Made by a program: the position numbers and the translations under genes. 64,000 nt of DNA, taken from NCBI RefSeq assembly GCF_030317035.1, contig NZ_JASZYK010000017.1, positions 79,585-143,584 on the forward strand. The letters are read 5' to 3'. Shown piece after piece: positions 33,352 through 41,738 of the stretch. Numbering within the stretch: the first letter of the stretch is position 1; each line of letters starts with the position of its first letter. The stretch comes from Variovorax sp. J22G73. Its GTDB lineage: Bacteria > Pseudomonadota > Gammaproteobacteria > Burkholderiales > Burkholderiaceae_C. The notes under the pieces are model-generated. The model was not told the DNA's origin, made no database searches, and worked only from the letters and a program-made list of their open reading frames with translations.

Positions 33352-34155
33352 TCAACGGCACATCGTGTAGCCGCCGGTTTCCAGGTGGAAGTGATCGCGG
33401 TGCACGGCGTTGTAGTCCGGGCCGAGCACGCCGTCGAAGAAGCGGCATGCGCCCCGGTGCGCGTCGCGCAGCAGCAGTGCGGTGGGGTTGTCGGCGGCGG
33501 CGATATCCGCAACAGCTTCGCGTGGCCAGTCCTGCAGCACGGTGATGCGGCGGCCATCGGCCAGCGTAAGGCCGGCGATGTCCAGCGCATTCGCCGTCGC
33601 GTGGCGGCTGCGTGATGCCTGGGGCGCTGGGTTGGCGGACGCGCTTCGCCCCGCGTCAGGCGGCGCGCCTTCGCCGCGGTTGATGTTGCGGCACGCATAG
33701 CTGCCCAGGTGCTCGACGGCCACCACCGGCTGGCCGAAGCGCTGTTCGGCGGCAGGTTGAAGCGCATGCGTTTCCCACATGAAGAACGACAGCGCCATCG
33801 GGCAGCTCAGCGAAGGCGCCGCCGGGTTCAGCCGCACACCGGCCGAGCGCAGCCGCACTGCGTTCTGGAAGCCGCAGCCGGGGCCTGTCTCGCGGTCGGG
33901 CAGCAGGTCGTAGTGCATGCCCGTTCGCTCGAGCGCCGCCAGGCAACGGGCCGGCTCCGCGCGTGCCCGCGCAAGCTTGAAGCCGGTGAGCAAGTCGGGC
34001 GGCGCCTTGGCATCGAGCGGTGCCCATGGATCGAAGCGCTCAGGAATCTTCACCGCGCCGGTGCCCACGCCCCAGCCGGCCGCCGCCACGCAAGCGCACA
34101 GCGCAAGCCAGAACCAGCGCCCGGGGCGCCGGGGTGATGGAGGAGCAGGAGGCAA
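33352..34155 (-). CDS. Extensin-like family protein (membrane-anchored)
   Basis: This protein of about 267 residues has an N-terminal membrane anchor (GRWFWLALCACVAAAGWGVG, about 12-31) and a C-terminal extensin-like domain (PF06904 type). The domain carries conserved Cys residues (PARCLAAL, GPGCGFQN, LSCPMALSF, YACRNINR, ACRFFDG, YTMCR) and the histidine motif HRDHFHLE, reminiscent of zinc peptidases of the LAS/VanY fold. A role in cell-wall peptidoglycan trimming is plausible from the fold but unproven. No ATG precedes the anchor; a TTG at 34155 is the likely start. It is followed upstream by two small envelope-type genes on the same strand. Confidence 0.82.
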   Translation of the reverse strand: MPPAPPSPRRPGRWFWLALCACVAAAGWGVGTGAVKIPERFDPWAPLDAKAPPDLLTGFKLARARAEPARCLAALERTGMHYDLLPDRETGPGCGFQNAVRLRSAGVRLNPAAPSLSCPMALSFFMWETHALQPAAEQRFGQPVVAVEHLGSYACRNINRGEGAPPDAGRSASANPAPQASRSRHATANALDIAGLTLADGRRITVLQDWPREAVADIAAADNPTALLLRDAHRGACRFFDGVLGPDYNAVHRDHFHLETGGYTMCR

Positions 34156-34193
34156 AAGGCGGCGCCCCAGCGTTCAGTGGCGGTCGAGCCTGG

Positions 34194-34511
34194 TCAGCCC
34201 ACTTCCTTCAGTGAAGAAAGGTTCACCGGCCCGTCCTGGCTGGCGAACGTCGGCGCGCCGCCCTCGGCGTTTTGCTGCTTCTGGCTCACGCCGGAGATGC
34301 GGTGGCTGCCGGTATCGTATTGCCTGACCCGCCCGTTCTGCTCGACCGCGAGGCGCCGCTGCGCGGGAAAGAAGGCGTAGCGCACGCCGTTCTGGCCGCC
34401 GGTGCTGGAGGGGTCGGACAAGCCCGCGGGCCACCAGCTGTCGTCAGGCGGAGAGATCGGCTCCATCGCCTCCATGGGTTTCATCGGCTTCATCGGTGCC
34501 ATGCCCTGCAT
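34194..34511 (-). CDS. Small protein with Met-Pro repeats
   Basis: This 105-residue protein starts MQGMAPMKPMKPMEAMEPI, a low-complexity run with Met at every third residue, followed by a compact C-terminal part: DDSWWPAGLSDPSSTGGQN, then RYAFFPAQRRLAVEQNGRVR and ISGVSQKQQ. The C-terminal part looks like a small beta domain recurring in Burkholderiales proteins with similar repeats; no function is known to me. The start at 34511 follows the stop of the upstream gene (34517) by 5 nt, so it is probably translated from the same mRNA. An in-frame GTG about 20 nt upstream is an alternative start. Confidence 0.65.
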   Translation of the reverse strand: MQGMAPMKPMKPMEAMEPISPPDDSWWPAGLSDPSSTGGQNGVRYAFFPAQRRLAVEQNGRVRQYDTGSHRISGVSQKQQNAEGGAPTFASQDGPVNLSSLKEVG

Positions 34512-34516
34512 CGGCT

Positions 34517-34984
34517 TCAGCGGTCCCACGGAAAGCTTCGGCCGTCGAAGTAGCGGCTTGCCGGCCGGTCGAACGCGAGCAGCAGGCCCGCAATCAACGC
34601 GCCGCCGGCCGCGGCGATCAGCACCGACTTCACGGGGTCGGCGGCAATCTGCTTCGAGCACGACTCCTGCCACTGCGCGGCCTGCTCCTTGAAGCTCGCG
34701 ATCTTCTTGCCGGATTCGTTCACGGCGTTGCGGGCGTAGGCGCGGCCGGTGTCCACTGCGTCGGCGGCGACATCCTTGGCATCGGCGGCCACGCCGCGCG
34801 CGGTGTCGAGCGCCTCGCCGGCGGCGGCTTTCGCGTCGTCTAGGCCGGAGCGCACCGCCCGCGCGGTGTCGCCGGCGATGTCTTTCGCCTCGCCCGCCAG
34901 GCCGCTGGCGGCCCGTGCGGCGTCGTGGCCGGTCTGCCTGGCTTCGTCAGCCAATTGGGAAGGGGTCTTTGCATCGTCTGCCAT
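34517..34984 (-). CDS. YqjD/DUF883-like protein with Ala-rich amphipathic repeats
   Basis: This 155-residue protein consists of Ala/Asp/Arg-rich helices with an 11-residue-like periodicity (ARAASGLAGEAKDIAGDTAR, then DTARGVAADAKDVAADAVD). Near its C-terminus is a single transmembrane helix (SVLIAAAGGALIAGLLLAF, about 121-139) and a short basic end. This architecture is that of ElaB/YqjD-type inner-membrane, ribosome-associated stress proteins and of LEA-like proteins. It is probably membrane-tethered with the helix bundle in the cytoplasm. It is co-transcribed with the Met-Pro repeat protein downstream. Confidence 0.75.
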   Translation of the reverse strand: MADDAKTPSQLADEARQTGHDAARAASGLAGEAKDIAGDTARAVRSGLDDAKAAAGEALDTARGVAADAKDVAADAVDTGRAYARNAVNESGKKIASFKEQAAQWQESCSKQIAADPVKSVLIAAAGGALIAGLLLAFDRPASRYFDGRSFPWDR

Positions 34985-35198
34985 GGCGGTCTTTCTCGGT
35001 CGGTGGATCGGGCGGGTTGCGAAGCGTCCATTTGCGCAACCCCGTGCCAGTCGTCATGTGGGGGGGCGCAGGCAACGCGTGTAGGCCAAGGCAACACGGG
35101 CCCGGGGCACGCGGCCGACGCGCCGGGCTCCGGCCGCACCGGCAGTGCCCACCGGTTGCGCCGAACCTATGATCCCCGGTCGCCAACCACCGAACACT

Positions 35199-35972
35199 AT
35201 GAGCACCCTTGCCAACGCCATGGACGTCCTGAAGCTGATCGCGCGGCTGCGCCGCGACATCACGGTGACGGACGTGGTGACCGAGCTGGGCCTGCCCAAG
35301 AGCTCGGCCTCGCGCACGCTCAGCATGATGGCCAGCTACGGCTTTCTCGACCGCGATCCGGCCACGCGCGCCTACCGGCCGGGCGGCGTGATCATGGAAG
35401 CCTCGTACCACTTCCGCGCCTCGCGCAACGCGGCCTCGCTGGTGGAAGAAGCGCTGGACGCGCTGGTGCGCGAAACCAGCTTCACCGGCTACATCAACGT
35501 GCTCGACGGCGTGGACACGCTGGTGATCCAGATGCGCACCGGCGCCGGGGCGCTGCAGATCTATACGCCGCCGGGCAGCCGCGCGCCGGCCTACTCCAGC
35601 GCCATGGGCCGCGCGCTGCTGGCGCGCCTGGGCGACGACGAGGTCACGGCGCTGCTCGGCGCGCAGCTCGACAAGGGCCGCGGCGACGCGCCCCGCACGG
35701 GCAAGGACCTGCTCGCGCGGCTGGCCGTCATCCGCGAGAGCGGCTGGGCGCTGTCGCGCGGCGAATACGTGACCAACGTGGCCGGCATCTCGTCGGCGGT
35801 GTTCGACGCGGCCACGCGGCAGACCTACGCCTTCGGCATCGCCCTGCCCGCGGACATGCTGTCCGAAGCGCTGGTCGAGCGCTTCGGCGCCACCGTGCGC
35901 GACGCCGCGGCAAGCGTCGGCAAGCGCGTGGGCGACCCCTATTGGCTCTGTTTCGGTGCAACAAGCCCCTGA
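35199..35972 (+). CDS. IclR-family regulator
   Basis: This 257-residue protein has an N-terminal winged helix (about 1-60: ITVTDVVTELGLPKSSASRT) and a C-terminal GAF-like effector domain (about 75-250) with the typical GYINVLDGVDTLVIQ and SSAMGRALLA segments. The start MSTLANAMDVLKL at 35199 is preferred; a longer frame upstream would start in low-complexity sequence. It lies 151 bp upstream of an ABC importer and deaminase on the same strand and probably controls them. The gap contains hairpins at 35980-35999 and 36006-36022 (GGTGCG-N5-CGCACC), the latter a candidate operator. Confidence 0.9.
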   Translation: MSTLANAMDVLKLIARLRRDITVTDVVTELGLPKSSASRTLSMMASYGFLDRDPATRAYRPGGVIMEASYHFRASRNAASLVEEALDALVRETSFTGYINVLDGVDTLVIQMRTGAGALQIYTPPGSRAPAYSSAMGRALLARLGDDEVTALLGAQLDKGRGDAPRTGKDLLARLAVIRESGWALSRGEYVTNVAGISSAVFDAATRQTYAFGIALPADMLSEALVERFGATVRDAAASVGKRVGDPYWLCFGATSP

Positions 35973-35979
35973 AACCGAA

Positions 35980-35999
35980 GGGATTTGCTGAAAAATCCC
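35980..35999 (+). terminator. Hairpin after IclR gene
   Basis: GGGATTT and AAATCCC form a perfect 7-bp stem around the loop GCTGAA, starting 7 bp after the IclR stop. No U-run follows, so it would be a weak intrinsic terminator or a regulatory hairpin in the leader of the ABC operon. Confidence 0.35.
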
Positions 36000-36123
36000 A
36001 GCGCAGGTGCGGCTAACGCACCACCTTGATTCACGGGAAGGGTTCGCACCAATCACGTGCGGGCACCGTTTTTGCTTGAATGCCGGCACTCCCTTGCATT
36101 CACCTTTCACGGACCGATCCCGC

Positions 36124-37155
36124 ATGAACAAGCGCCACCTGCTCCAGTCCTTCCTCGCCGCCTCGGCCCTCAGCTTCGGCCTGAACGCGGCCTTTGCGCA
36201 GACCCCGACGCCGATCAAGTTCCAGCTCGACTGGCGCTTCGAAGGCCCGGCTGCATTGTTCCTGCACCCCGCGGCCAAGGGCTACTTCAAGGCCGCCGGC
36301 CTCGACGTGACCATCGACGCGGGCAACGGCTCGGGCGGCACCGTCACGCGCGTGGCCTCGGGCGCCTACGACATGGGCTTTGCCGACCTCGCGGCGCTGA
36401 TGGAATTCCACGCCAACAACCCCGACAGCCCCAACAAGCCGGTGGCGGTGATGATGGTCTACAACAACACGCCCGCCTCGGTCATGGCGCTGAAGAAGAG
36501 CGGCATCGCCAAGCCCGCCGACCTTGCCGGCAAGAAGCTGGGCGCGCCGGTGTTCGACGCAGGCCGCCGCGCGTTCCCGATCTTCGCCAAGGCCAACAAC
36601 ATCGGCGCCGTCAACTGGACCGCCATGGACCCGACGCTGCGCGAGACCATGCTGATGCGCGGCGACGTCGACGCCATCACAGGCTTCACCTTCACCTCGC
36701 TGCTCAACCTGGAAGCGCGCGGCGCGAAGACGGCCGACGTGGTCATCCTCCCCTACCCCGACTACGGCGTGAAGCTGTATGGCAACGTGATCATCGCGTC
36801 GCCCAAGCTCATCAAGGAGCACCCGGAGGCGGTGAAGAAGTTCCTGTCGGCCTTTTCCAAAGGCGCGAAGGAAGTCATCGCCAACCCGGCCGTGGCCATC
36901 GAGTCGGTGAAGGCGCGCGACGGCATCATCGACAGCAAGCTCGAAACGCGCCGCCTGCAGCTGGCCATCGACACCGTCATCAACAGCGCCGACGCGCGCG
37001 CCGAAGGCTTCGGCGCGGTGAACGCGGGCCGCATGTCGCTCATGGCCTCGCAGGTGTCGGACGCCTTCAACACCAAGACGCGCGTGAGCCCCGACGCGGT
37101 GTGGACGGCGGCGCTGCTGCCGCCGGCGGCCGAGCTGAACGTGCTGAAGAAGTGA
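36124..37155 (+). CDS. ABC transporter substrate-binding protein, NMT1/THI5-like (set 1)
   Basis: This 343-residue periplasmic binding protein has a signal peptide (MNKRHLLQSFLAASALSFGL, cleavage after FAQ) and then PIKFQLDWRFEGPAALFLHP, the NMT1/THI5-like opening. Family hallmarks are the AAKGYFKAAGLDVTID segment and GSGGTVTRVASGAYDMGF. These proteins bind pyrimidines, other N-heterocycles, nitrate, sulfonates or taurine. It is first of a four-gene unit (SBP, ATPase, permease, deaminase); the ATPase start overlaps its stop (TGATG). The deaminase suggests an aminated heterocycle as ligand. A paralogue is at 55459. Confidence 0.92.
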   Translation: MNKRHLLQSFLAASALSFGLNAAFAQTPTPIKFQLDWRFEGPAALFLHPAAKGYFKAAGLDVTIDAGNGSGGTVTRVASGAYDMGFADLAALMEFHANNPDSPNKPVAVMMVYNNTPASVMALKKSGIAKPADLAGKKLGAPVFDAGRRAFPIFAKANNIGAVNWTAMDPTLRETMLMRGDVDAITGFTFTSLLNLEARGAKTADVVILPYPDYGVKLYGNVIIASPKLIKEHPEAVKKFLSAFSKGAKEVIANPAVAIESVKARDGIIDSKLETRRLQLAIDTVINSADARAEGFGAVNAGRMSLMASQVSDAFNTKTRVSPDAVWTAALLPPAAELNVLKK

Positions 37156-38018
37156 TGGCGAACGACGCCACGCAAGCGGCAGCTCCCTTCGTCGACTTCC
37201 AGGACGTCTGGCTCGCCTACAACGAGGAACTGCTGCGCGAGAACCACTTTGCGGTCGAGGCCATCGACCTGAAGGTCAGGCGCGGCGAGTTCATTGCCAT
37301 CGTCGGCCCTTCGGGCTGCGGCAAGTCGACCTTCATGAAGCTCACCACGGGGCTGAAGATGCCCTCGATGGGCAAGATCCGCATTGACGGCCAGCCCGTG
37401 ACCGGGCCGCTGAAGATCTCGGGCATGGCCTTCCAGGCGCCTTCGCTGCTGCCGTGGCGCACCACGGTCGACAACGTGCTGCTGCCGCTGGAAATCGTCG
37501 AGCCCTACCGCTCCAGCTTCAAGGCCAGGCGCAAGGAGTACGTGGAGCGCGCGCGCAAGCTGCTGCAGAAGGTGGGCCTCGCGGGCTATGAAGACAAGTT
37601 TCCGTGGCAGCTCTCCGGCGGCATGCAGCAGCGCGCGAGCATCTGCCGCGCGCTCATCCACGAGCCCAAGATGCTGCTGCTCGACGAGCCCTTCGGCGCG
37701 CTCGACGCGTTCACGCGCGAAGAGCTGTGGTGCATCCTGCGCGACCTGTGGACCGAGCAGCAGTTCAACGTCATCCTGGTGACGCACGACCTGCGCGAAT
37801 CGGTGTTCCTGGCCGACACGGTGTACGTGATGAGCAAGAGCCCGGGGCGCTTCGTGGTCAAGCGCGACATCGAGTTGCCGCGCCCGCGCGAGCTGGAGCT
37901 GACCTACACCAAGGAGTTCACCGACATCGTGCTGGAGCTGCGCAGCCACATCGGCGCCATCCGCAACACCGGCGTCAGCGCCGCCCAAACTGCCGCCGCA
38001 GCAGGAGCCGCCGCATGA
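37155..38018 (+). CDS. ABC transporter ATP-binding protein (NitT/TauT type)
   Basis: This 287-residue ATPase energises uptake with the adjacent permease. It has Walker A GPSGCGKST (about 51-59), the Q-loop FQAPSLLPWRT, signature LSGGMQQRASICRAL, Walker B MLLLDEPFGALDAFTR and the switch His of ILVTHDLRES. These match the NitT/TauT (SsuB-like) subfamily. The start overlaps the SBP stop by 1 nt and the stop overlaps the permease start by 4 nt (ATGA), so the three are translationally coupled. The C-terminal tail is Ala-rich. Confidence 0.94.
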   Translation: MANDATQAAAPFVDFQDVWLAYNEELLRENHFAVEAIDLKVRRGEFIAIVGPSGCGKSTFMKLTTGLKMPSMGKIRIDGQPVTGPLKISGMAFQAPSLLPWRTTVDNVLLPLEIVEPYRSSFKARRKEYVERARKLLQKVGLAGYEDKFPWQLSGGMQQRASICRALIHEPKMLLLDEPFGALDAFTREELWCILRDLWTEQQFNVILVTHDLRESVFLADTVYVMSKSPGRFVVKRDIELPRPRELELTYTKEFTDIVLELRSHIGAIRNTGVSAAQTAAAAGAAA

Positions 38019-38785
38019 AGAACACCCGGCAAATCGAACGCTGGTCGCCCTGGCTGCTGCTGGTCGCGGTGCTGCTGCTGTGGCAGGTCGTGTGCGCGGG
38101 CTTCGAGGTTTCGGACTTCATCTTTCCGAGCCCGCTGCGCATCTGGAACCAGTTCTGGGAATACAAGGAAATCATCGCGGGCCATGCGTGGCGCACCTTT
38201 TGGGTCACGATGGCGGGCTTTGGCCTGGCGATCGTGGTGGGCGTGCTGCTGGGCTTCGTCATCGGCAGCTCGCGCATCGCTTATGCGGCCGTGTACCCGC
38301 TCATGACGGCGTTCAACGCGCTGCCCAAGGCGGCCTTCGTGCCCATCCTGGTGGTGTGGTTCGGCATCGGCGTGGGGCCGGCGATCCTCACGGCGTTCTT
38401 GATCAGCTTCTTCCCGATCATGGTGAACATCGCCACCGGCCTCGCCACGCTCGAGCCCGAGCTGGAAGACGTGCTGCGCGTGCTGGGCGCCAAGCGTTGG
38501 GACGTGCTCATGAAGATCGGCCTGCCGCGCTCCATGCCCTACTTCTTCGGCTCGCTGAAGGTCGCCATCACGCTGGCTTTCGTCGGCACCACGGTGAGCG
38601 AGATGACGGCCGCCAACGAGGGCATCGGCTACCTGCTGATTTCCGCCGGCTCGGCCATGCAGATGGGCCTGGCCTTCGCGGGCCTGATGGTGGTGGGCGC
38701 GATGGCCATGCTGATGTACGAACTGTTCAGCGTGATCGAGAAGCACACCACGGGCTGGGCGCACCGCGGCTCGCAGAACCAGTGA
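38015..38785 (+). CDS. ABC transporter permease (NitT/TauT type)
   Basis: This 256-residue inner-membrane permease has six hydrophobic segments. It shows the BPD_transp_1 EAA-like loop in LEDVLRVLGAKRWDVLMKIGLP, where it contacts the ATPase. The N-terminal helix is WSPWLLLVAVLLLWQVVCAG. It is part of the importer with the SBP at 36124 and the ATPase at 37155, and is followed after 7 bp by the deaminase gene. Length and motifs are normal for SsuC/TauC-type permeases. Confidence 0.94.
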   Translation: MKNTRQIERWSPWLLLVAVLLLWQVVCAGFEVSDFIFPSPLRIWNQFWEYKEIIAGHAWRTFWVTMAGFGLAIVVGVLLGFVIGSSRIAYAAVYPLMTAFNALPKAAFVPILVVWFGIGVGPAILTAFLISFFPIMVNIATGLATLEPELEDVLRVLGAKRWDVLMKIGLPRSMPYFFGSLKVAITLAFVGTTVSEMTAANEGIGYLLISAGSAMQMGLAFAGLMVVGAMAMLMYELFSVIEKHTTGWAHRGSQNQ

Positions 38786-38792
38786 GCGCCCG

Positions 38793-39269
38793 ATGACGCG
38801 AGACCAGGTCATTCGCGCGCTGCGCCGCGCCGACGAGGTGGCCCGCCGCGCGATGGCCATGGGCCGCCACCCGTTCGGCGCCGTGCTCGTCGCGCCCGAC
38901 GGCGAGACCGTGCTCGCCGAGCAGGGCAACATCGACACGGTGCATCACGCCGAGGCCACGCTGGCGCGCCACGCGGCGCTGAACTGGCCGCCCGAGTACC
39001 TGTGGCAGTGCACGCTGGTAACCACCTTCGAGCCCTGCGCCATGTGCGCGGGCACCAGCTACTGGGCGAACATCGGGTGCGTCGTCTATGGCGCGCAAGA
39101 GTCGGCGCTGCTCGCGCTCACGGGTGACCACCCCGAGAACCCAACGCTGAGCCTGCCCTGCCGCGAAGTGTTCGCGCGCGGGCACAAGAACATCGAGGTG
39201 ATCGGGCCGGTGCCCGAAGTGGCCGACGAGATGGTGGCCACGCACCGGGGTTTCTGGGAAACGCGCTGA
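38793..39269 (+). CDS. Nucleoside/guanine-type deaminase (CDA fold, set 1)
   Basis: This 158-residue zinc deaminase has the HAE motif at 52-54 (VHHAEATLARHA) and PCAMC at 81-85, giving His and two Cys zinc ligands and a catalytic Glu. The closest pattern is the guanine/tRNA-adenosine deaminase branch of the cytidine deaminase fold. It ends the IclR-linked ABC operon, so it probably deaminates the imported base or heterocycle. It differs clearly in its C-terminal half from the second deaminase at 56524, for example LALTGDHPENPTLSLPCREV. Confidence 0.9.
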   Translation: MTRDQVIRALRRADEVARRAMAMGRHPFGAVLVAPDGETVLAEQGNIDTVHHAEATLARHAALNWPPEYLWQCTLVTTFEPCAMCAGTSYWANIGCVVYGAQESALLALTGDHPENPTLSLPCREVFARGHKNIEVIGPVPEVADEMVATHRGFWETR

Positions 39270-39296
39270 GGCGCCGGCGACAGCGGGGGCCGCGAC

Positions 39297-39518
39297 TCAC
39301 TCCAGCATCAGCGACGCCTCGTCGCGCCAGTAGTTCACCGCGGCCAGCCAGCCCTCCCACACGCAGCCGTTGCAGCCACGCCCGCAGCAGGTGGTGGGCT
39401 CGGGCGGCGGCGCGCGCATCGAGACACCCGCTGCATCAAGCACGGCCTGCACGCGAGCGATCAGCGCCTGGGCGCCGGCAAGGTTGGTGGGCTCGGGCAG
39501 GCGGTCGATGGCGTTCAT
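39297..39518 (-). CDS. Oxidoreductase-like domain mini-protein
   Basis: This 73-residue protein ends with PPPEPTTCCGRGCNGCVWEG, the four-cysteine signature of the oxidoreductase-like domain family (PF09791), followed by WLAAVNYWRDEA. The cysteines probably bind a metal or a cluster; the function is unknown. Proteins of this size are common in beta- and gammaproteobacteria. It is a single gene converging on the deaminase (27-bp gap). Confidence 0.82.
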   Translation of the reverse strand: MNAIDRLPEPTNLAGAQALIARVQAVLDAAGVSMRAPPPEPTTCCGRGCNGCVWEGWLAAVNYWRDEASLMLE

Positions 39519-39671
39519 GTCGGGAGAGGCATGGAGGGCTTGGTGTGGCCCGGCCGATTGTCGGGGCATCAATGCGCGGCGCAGGGCCTTGTGCCGCCTC
39601 GCCGGACGTCTTTGGCGAAACCTGTTGTACAACCGGGCGTCAACCCCAGTGACCCGGAGAGGAAGCCGCCC

Positions 39672-39905
39672 ATGACCGCCATCGAAACCCGCCTGATCGA
39701 ACGCCTGAAGCAACTGCCGCTCGGCCGCGTGGAGGTGGGCGACTTCATGGAGTCCTTGGCCGCGCGCGAGGAACGTAGCGCAGCCGCCGCGCGACTGGGC
39801 GAAGCCATGGCCAAGCTCGACGCCCTGGACAAGGCTGCGCTTTCCGAGGACGAGGTCGAGAACGAGTTGCAAGCCGCTCGCGAAGCGCGGCGCCGAGGCG
39901 CCTGA
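39672..39905 (+). CDS. Antitoxin-like small protein
   Basis: This 77-residue, helix-rich and highly charged protein (MTAIETRLIERLKQLPLGRV) contains an acidic C-terminal segment (LSEDEVENELQAAREARRRG). It lies immediately upstream (12 bp) of a decayed PIN-domain gene, as antitoxins do. GGAGAGGAAG just before the ATG is a good ribosome-binding site. No known DNA-binding motif is evident. It may persist as an orphan antitoxin protecting against related PIN toxins; identity rests on position and size. Confidence 0.65.
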   Translation: MTAIETRLIERLKQLPLGRVEVGDFMESLAAREERSAAAARLGEAMAKLDALDKAALSEDEVENELQAAREARRRGA

Positions 39906-39917
39906 GGCCCCTGCACC

Positions 39918-40339
39918 GTACGTTTCGTTCTCGACACGAACCTGCTCGCCTCCGGCCTGCTCTTTTCATGATTGCCGCGCCAACTGCTCAACGCCGCGCG
40001 CGCACGCGAGTTCGAGCTGTGTAACAGCGAAGTGTTGCTGCCTGAATTGCTCGATGCGCTCATGCGCGACAAATTCGCTCTTCGTTTGGCGCAGGCCGGT
40101 CTCGCCGCGCACGGCCTCGTGGACGACCTGCGCAGTCTGGCCGTCGTGGTCTCGCCCGTGAACGTGCCACGGGCGGTGCCCACTGACCCTGATGACGATC
40201 ACGTGCTGGCCGCGGCCCTCACCGGGGTGGCAGACCTTGTGGCCTCGGCCGACAAGCGCGACTTGCTGCCGCTGCGAAGCTGCGTCGGAATTCCGATCGC
40301 ATGGCGCAGGAAGCCATGCAGCGCATCGCTGCCAGGTAG
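39918..40339 (+). pseudogene. Decayed PIN-domain toxin
   Basis: Translation gives VRFVLDTNLLASGLLFS, a TGA stop (39969-39971), then, in the same frame, LPRQLLNAARAREFELCNSE and the PIN core VPTDPDDDHVLAAAL with the catalytic acids. The expected end (…GIPI then MAQEAMQRIAAR and TAG at 40337) is in another frame, so a frameshift near 40302 is also present. The first codon is GTA where GTG/ATG would be expected. Three lesions in a 140-codon gene show it is inactive, unless the TGA is read through. It was probably the RNase toxin of a type II pair with the gene at 39672. Confidence 0.8.
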
Positions 40340-40379
40340 CGCCGCGGCGGCTCGCGTTCTTTAGCGCTCTGCCTCGCTG

Positions 40380-41738
40380 TCACGCACCAAGGTTCAACTC
40401 GAGCCGCATCTTCGCCCCGCCCGATTCGCTCGACCCGATGGTCAGCTGCCCGCCATGCAACCGCGCGACCTCGGCCACCAGGTGAAGCCCCAGCCCCGCC
40501 CCGCGCCCGCGCGGCACCAGCCGGTGGAACGGCGCCACCACGCGCTCGCGGTCGGCCTCCGGAATGCCCGGGCCCGAGTCGAGCACCTCGAAACCCGAGG
40601 GCTCCCACAGCCGCACCTGGATGTCGCAGCCCTGCCCGCCGTGCTCGATGGCGTTCTGGATCAGGTTGGCCAGCGCGCGCTCCAGCGAGGGCGCATCGCC
40701 GCGCACCCACAGCGGCCGAGGCGCGTCGACCGAGAGCGTGCAGCGGTTCATGATGGCCAGCGGCGCGATGTCGCCGGCCATGCGCTCGCACAGCGCCTTC
40801 AAGTCGACCTGCGGCCACTCCTGCGCGGCGATGCGGTCCAGCCGCTGCAGGTCGAGCAGCTGCTCGGCCAGCGTGGCCAGCCGCGCCGAGGCCTGCATCA
40901 GCTTCACCTTCAGCGGGTCGTGCGGCAGGCCCTCGATGTTGATCTGCAGCGTGGTGATGGGCGTGCGCAGCTCATGCGCGGCGTCGGCCAGGAAGCGCTC
41001 CTGCCGGTCGTAGCCTTCGTTGAGCCGGTCGAAGGCGCGGTTCACGGCGTTGACCAGCGGGCGGATCTCGCTGGCCACGTTGGCCAGCGGCAGCCGCGTG
41101 GTGCGCTCGTGCACGTCGATGCCCTCGGCATGCTCGGCCGTGGCCACCACGCCCTTCAGGCCGCGCTTCACCACGAAGGGCGTGGCCAGGATCACGCCCA
41201 GGCAGGTGACCAGCGCCATGGGCGCGACCAGGAACAGGAACGCGATGCCGGTGCCCTTGAGCGTGTTGCGCACGGTGAGCGGGCCGCCGGTCTGCGCCAT
41301 CACGCTGACGGGGCCGGCGCGGCTGTCGACGCGCTCGAAGCGGGCCTTGGGCCGGGTGCTGTCGGGCTCGGGGTTGATGGCCACGCGCTCCAGTCCGTCG
41401 AACGCGGCGAGCAGCTTGAGGTACTCCGGCGGCACCTCGCCATGGCGCAGTTCCGCGCCGCGGCCGTCGCGCACGATGAACCACAACGGCGGATGGGCCT
41501 TCTGCAGCCGCTGCAGCTCGGGCGTGGGTTCGGCCGACAGCCGGCCGTCGGCGCTGCGCACCAGCGCGCGCTGGATGGCGGCCACCGTTTCCTGCCCGGT
41601 CTCGTCGACCACGCGGCCCAGCACCCAGGCCAGACCGAGAAAACCGCCCATCACCAGCAGGCCGACCACCACCTGCAGCAAGATCAGGCTCCAGATGAGC
41701 CGCCAGCGCAGCGACAGCAGGCTCAGGCCCAGGCTCAT
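40380..41738 (-). CDS. Sensor histidine kinase (QseC-like, pair 1)
   Basis: This 452-residue membrane kinase has two transmembrane helices (about 14-40 and 164-190) flanking a periplasmic sensor region of about 120 residues, then HAMP and HisKA (ADAAHELRTP, phospho-accepting His255). The HATPase domain has N box NLIQNAIEHG, G1 DSGPGIPEADRE and G2 GAGLGLHLVAEV. It ends the operon with the response regulator upstream (4-nt ATGA overlap, 41735-41738). The signal sensed is unknown. Confidence 0.93.
   Translation of the reverse strand: MSLGLSLLSLRWRLIWSLILLQVVVGLLVMGGFLGLAWVLGRVVDETGQETVAAIQRALVRSADGRLSAEPTPELQRLQKAHPPLWFIVRDGRGAELRHGEVPPEYLKLLAAFDGLERVAINPEPDSTRPKARFERVDSRAGPVSVMAQTGGPLTVRNTLKGTGIAFLFLVAPMALVTCLGVILATPFVVKRGLKGVVATAEHAEGIDVHERTTRLPLANVASEIRPLVNAVNRAFDRLNEGYDRQERFLADAAHELRTPITTLQINIEGLPHDPLKVKLMQASARLATLAEQLLDLQRLDRIAAQEWPQVDLKALCERMAGDIAPLAIMNRCTLSVDAPRPLWVRGDAPSLERALANLIQNAIEHGGQGCDIQVRLWEPSGFEVLDSGPGIPEADRERVVAPFHRLVPRGRGAGLGLHLVAEVARLHGGQLTIGSSESGGAKMRLELNLGA

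Noticed and set aside
35973..36123. A thiamine (TPP) riboswitch before the NMT1/THI5-like SBP
   Set aside because: The family name suggests it, but the leader lacks the CTGAGA core and the second conserved stem; only simple hairpins are seen.
39918..40339. Selenocysteine read-through of the TGA in the PIN gene
   Set aside because: No SECIS-like hairpin is evident after the TGA, the protein family has no selenoproteins known to me, and a separate frameshift is also present.
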